NCBI RefSeq assembly: GCF_954871325.1
Contig: NC_088776.1
Coordinates: forward strand, 15,500,052-15,564,051
Reading direction: 5' to 3'
Source of the DNA: Gordionus sp. m RMFG-2023
Lineage: Eukaryota; Nematomorpha; Gordioida; Chordodea; Parachordodidae
Length of the DNA stretch: 64,000 bases
Part shown: positions 61,226-64,000 of the stretch, in pieces
Numbering within the stretch: position 1 is the first letter of the stretch
Layout of the letters: every line of letters begins with the position of its first letter
Made by a program: the position numbers and the translations under genes
Notes under the pieces: generated by a model
What the model was told of the DNA's origin: nothing
Database searches by the model: none
The model's input: only the letters and a program-made list of their open reading frames with translations

Positions 61226-62394
61226 AACGAAACGTTAAATCTAACCGAAGGCTATAATACGGTCGATAGGACGAACTCTTGGACAATGAGGAACGCTCCC
61301 CTCACCCGGAGGAACGTGTCTTACCTCCCCCGCAATAACATAATCTTTAATACTTGATAGCCATTGGCACTAATACATTATATAGCAATCATAAATTGAT
61401 ATAGTACACATATTTTTGTAAATAATACATCAATATAGGGGGTAATAGTCCGCCAAACCCAAATACTTAATTTAATAAGCGCCGATAACCCCCTATATAT
61501 GATCGATAGATCTATTTGCTAAGCATTGTAAAGTCGATAGACTTAACTTGTCTTAGGGTCGGAAATTTATTAAGGATATCCTCCTCGGGTGAGCAGAAAT
61601 AAAGTTATATGCATATAAATGCCAACACAAGGTTATAAAATTACTTTTTATCAAACTTGAATTAACCTTTTTAACTCACCATATATACCCTTAAAAATTT
61701 CCGACCATTTTGTAATAAGCTATGATTTAAATATAATGTAAACTTCGCAATATTTTAGTTTACCAAATTGTAACCAATTGTATTATATTGATAATTGTTT
61801 ATATCAATCGTCTTTACTTTAAAATTGTAGATATATAGTTTAAATAAAGACAATTAGAAAAAATTATAGATATATAGTTTAAATAAAGACAATTAGAAGG
61901 GCCTAACAAGGCCTCAGCTTTCCAAATTAAATATGGCATGAAATCAGACAGTTTAAAAACAATATGATTTATAATTATATAATAATTTAAAATTTTAACG
62001 GCTAATATTTGAAATTATTATTTATTTGTTTTTTATTTTTTTACGTACTTTCACTTTTCATTTATTTTAGCTTTAGGAAAATGCCAAAATATAATTTTAT
62101 AAAAAATTTTACAATTTTAAATTTCCATGAAATTGAAAAATACCAAACATTTAGGTAATCTCGACGGAGGTGGAGGGAGGAATAATTTTTTGTAATATTG
62201 TAATTATTTTTTTGGAACATTAAAAATTTATTATAACTAGTAGAAAGCCCGTCAAAAATGACGGGGAATGAGATTTTTATTCATTTTTTACGATCATGCC
62301 AGGTCCAAGCTCGCAATAATAGGAAGCATATAATTATAAAAAAGTTTATTAAGCCCAGCTCAACCCTTAATAATTTTTAAAAGATATTCCCGTG
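61226..62394. other. Spacer with a few GC-richer patches
   Basis: No gene seen. Patches at 61230-61330 and 61430-61590 include a possible hairpin (ATAGGGGGTAATAG near 61435 with ATAACCCCCTATAT near 61490) and the related words CTCACCCGGAGGA and CCTCCTCGGGTGAG. They may be ends of a small element. A 47-bp AT-rich segment is duplicated at about 61815-61900. Confidence 0.4.
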
Positions 62395-62613
62395 TCAGGT
62401 GCAAGCTAATATTAATTTTGGGTTCCAAGCCCAGTCGTATCCAATATAATTTTGAAAATTTTTTCCCACCTCGGAGATAGTTAAATTTTTAATATCATCA
62501 CATGAAGGGGAATTATCTGATTTACCAATTAGTTTAAGATGTAAAAAAAACCATGTGAATTCCGTATTAATGGAAACTGGGAAGGCCTGGGTAAACCACT
62601 TATAGAGAATCAT
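62395..62613 (-). CDS. Unidentified open frame, 72 codons
   Basis: The frame opens with MILYKWFTQAFPVSINTEF and has an ordinary residue mix (KLIGKSDNSPSCDDIKN, then YDWAWNPK). Codon choice is less AT-driven than in the surroundings. I recognise no domain, and possible GT donors inside it lead to no obvious partner exon. It lies 0.3 kb from the Helitron fragment and might belong to that element. Confidence 0.25.
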   Translation of the reverse strand: MILYKWFTQAFPVSINTEFTWFFLHLKLIGKSDNSPSCDDIKNLTISEVGKNFQNYIGYDWAWNPKLILACT

Positions 62614-62924
62614 GACAAATAAAATAAAAATAACAGACTCTTATACTTTTTGGTAATATGATTAATTATAATTAAATATAAAAAATAAATTGTTGTTTAT
62701 TATATAGGGTTATTGTAGCTATTCGGATAAATTTAATGTATGTCTTGCATTTCCCCAATTACTTGTCTATATTTTATGTTAGTAAAAAAAAATGCTATCT
62801 ATTTAAATAACAAAAATGTCATTTAACACTAATGAAACTTATATGCAAATTATATATATTTTTTTTTAAGAAAATATTTTTTATTGACATAAAATAAATT
62901 TAGGCTAATTTTTTTAAAAAATAA

Positions 62925-63209
62925 TGAGGAATAATTATTATGTTGTGTATTTGATAAAATTAAGAGCAAATTAATCTGGAAAGTTGTCTGGAAAGGATAA
63001 TTAATGTACAATTTCATATCATTTATGGTTGTAGATGAAAGTAATGACGGATTACCAAAGCAGTGTACAAAACACAATACGTCCTGATAAAGATGAGTCA
63101 TATGCCTATGCCTTGGGATACTGGTAAAAGAAGAACGCAAAATGAGATATATGTCAATGTCAGCATTGGTAGCCCCCTCTAAAATAGAATCATGAACGAC
63201 AATGTTATC
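62925..63209 (-). pseudogene. Helitron replicase fragment (N-terminal Helitron-like domain)
   Basis: Minus-strand reading: DSILEGATNADIDIYLILRS, then SSFTSIPRHRHMTHLYQDVL and CFVHCFGNPSLLSSTT. This aligns with the conserved Helitron_like_N stretch (LPSSFTGSPRHM...YQDAM...FGKPDLFITFT). No start codon opens the frame, the TCNPxWPEI block has decayed, and neither the HUH nuclease nor the helicase domain was found. It is an old fragment. Confidence 0.6.
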
Positions 63210-64000
63210 TCAACCATAAAAAGGTAGTAAGAATTGTTATAAAGGCCACGACAGAACTACTGCATATTTTTCCATTAATAAAGTTGATGAAAATGGCCGT
63301 ACTGCACATTCAAGTTTGAACATTCCTCTAAATAATCATGAAAGTTTCTCAGAGAATCGGATAAAGTAATATTTATAATAACTCCTAGTGAAGTGAATGA
63401 TAGTACGGAATTGAATGCTTATATTTGTTAAAAAACAGGCAGAGGTGGCACAGGGATTGTGGTAGTATCATTTGGAGGCAACTGGGTGAAAATAAAATAA
63501 CATAAATATAAAACATTAGATAAAAAAAAATAAACCTCCAGAGGAGTTAATTTCAAGCTTAGTTTTTTATTATTTTGGCTACCAATAACTCTAGAACGGG
63601 CAAGGCGCTTGTTTATTGTCATTATTTTCTTTGCTTATCTTTAATAGATTCATCATGTTTTGTAGCAATTTGAGAAATTAAGGTTGGATTAGCCTAGCTA
63701 GACAAATAAAGAAATCAGGCAAAAATATAAATAAACATTATTATTGAAATAAAACGAACATTAAAATTCTGTAAACCAGTAGATGGGTCAATAATAGATG
63801 CATATATCTAGTAGTTGGAGGGATATCATCAAAAAAAATTTTTTTTTTGGGGGTGGGGACTTATCAAGCCTATTATGATATTCTAAAGGTATATTTTGCA
63901 TTTGTGCATTATTAATGGCTAATATATCAATATTTGAACAATTATAAAGAGGAAATAAGATGGGGATAGTTTTATAAAGTAAAAATAAAATAATTCTCAA
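63210..64000. other. AT-rich right edge
   Basis: No gene or repeat could be supported. Further decayed Helitron text upstream of 63210 on the minus strand is possible but not readable. Confidence 0.4.

Overview
This is a very A+T-rich piece of an animal nuclear genome, with long homopolymer and AT runs broken by short GC-rich repeat ends. The animal assignment rests on the host genes. There is a Scratch-type (Snail superfamily) C2H2 zinc-finger factor, the BLM/TOP3A partner RMI1, thymidylate kinase and an ABCG-type ATP-binding domain. Introns are mostly tiny (about 35 to 90 bp with plain GT...AG ends), so most exons are too short to appear as long open reading frames. I rebuilt them by matching splice phases. 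Small introns, high A+T and heavy repeat load fit a compact or derived invertebrate; I cannot name the lineage.

Layout. From 0.9 to 4.8 kb lies a dead hAT transposase, split by a young-looking non-autonomous LTR element (1692-4331, with a 5-bp target duplication) and by a GGCCCGG-rich miniature element. At 4.9-6.7 kb a minus-strand ABCG-like nucleotide-binding domain has lost most catalytic motifs. From 7.6 to 22.7 kb is transposon ground: a TIR element, a non-LTR retrotransposon remnant, two more hAT remnants, several miniature elements and a rearranged Ty3/gypsy fossil. Scratch is at 24.87-25.88 kb. A 3-kb foldback-like element with 14-bp tandem repeats in both inverted arms fills 28.2-31.2 kb.

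The densest host-gene block is 36.4-45.4 kb. It holds thymidylate kinase (+), an unidentified 105-residue four-exon gene (-) and RMI1 (-). RMI1 covers about 6.5 kb and carries a second, antisense LINE remnant and two hairpin miniature elements in its introns.

From 45.9 kb to the end the window is again repeats: a fourth hAT remnant, a 2.2-kb hAT-type element inserted into another hAT end, a 926-bp TIR element, and a 7.3-kb palindrome-like compartment (53.95-61.23 kb). That compartment contains a 1.7-kb hAT element, a 119-bp satellite and a GTCGAAAAA minisatellite. A Helitron fragment lies near the right edge.

Working together: thymidylate kinase (dTTP supply) and RMI1 (dissolution of recombination intermediates) both serve DNA replication and repair, but they are on opposite strands and I see no sign of co-regulation. 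I found no convincing undescribed system. The best leads are the degenerate ABCG domain, the unidentified 105-residue gene and the palindromic compartment.
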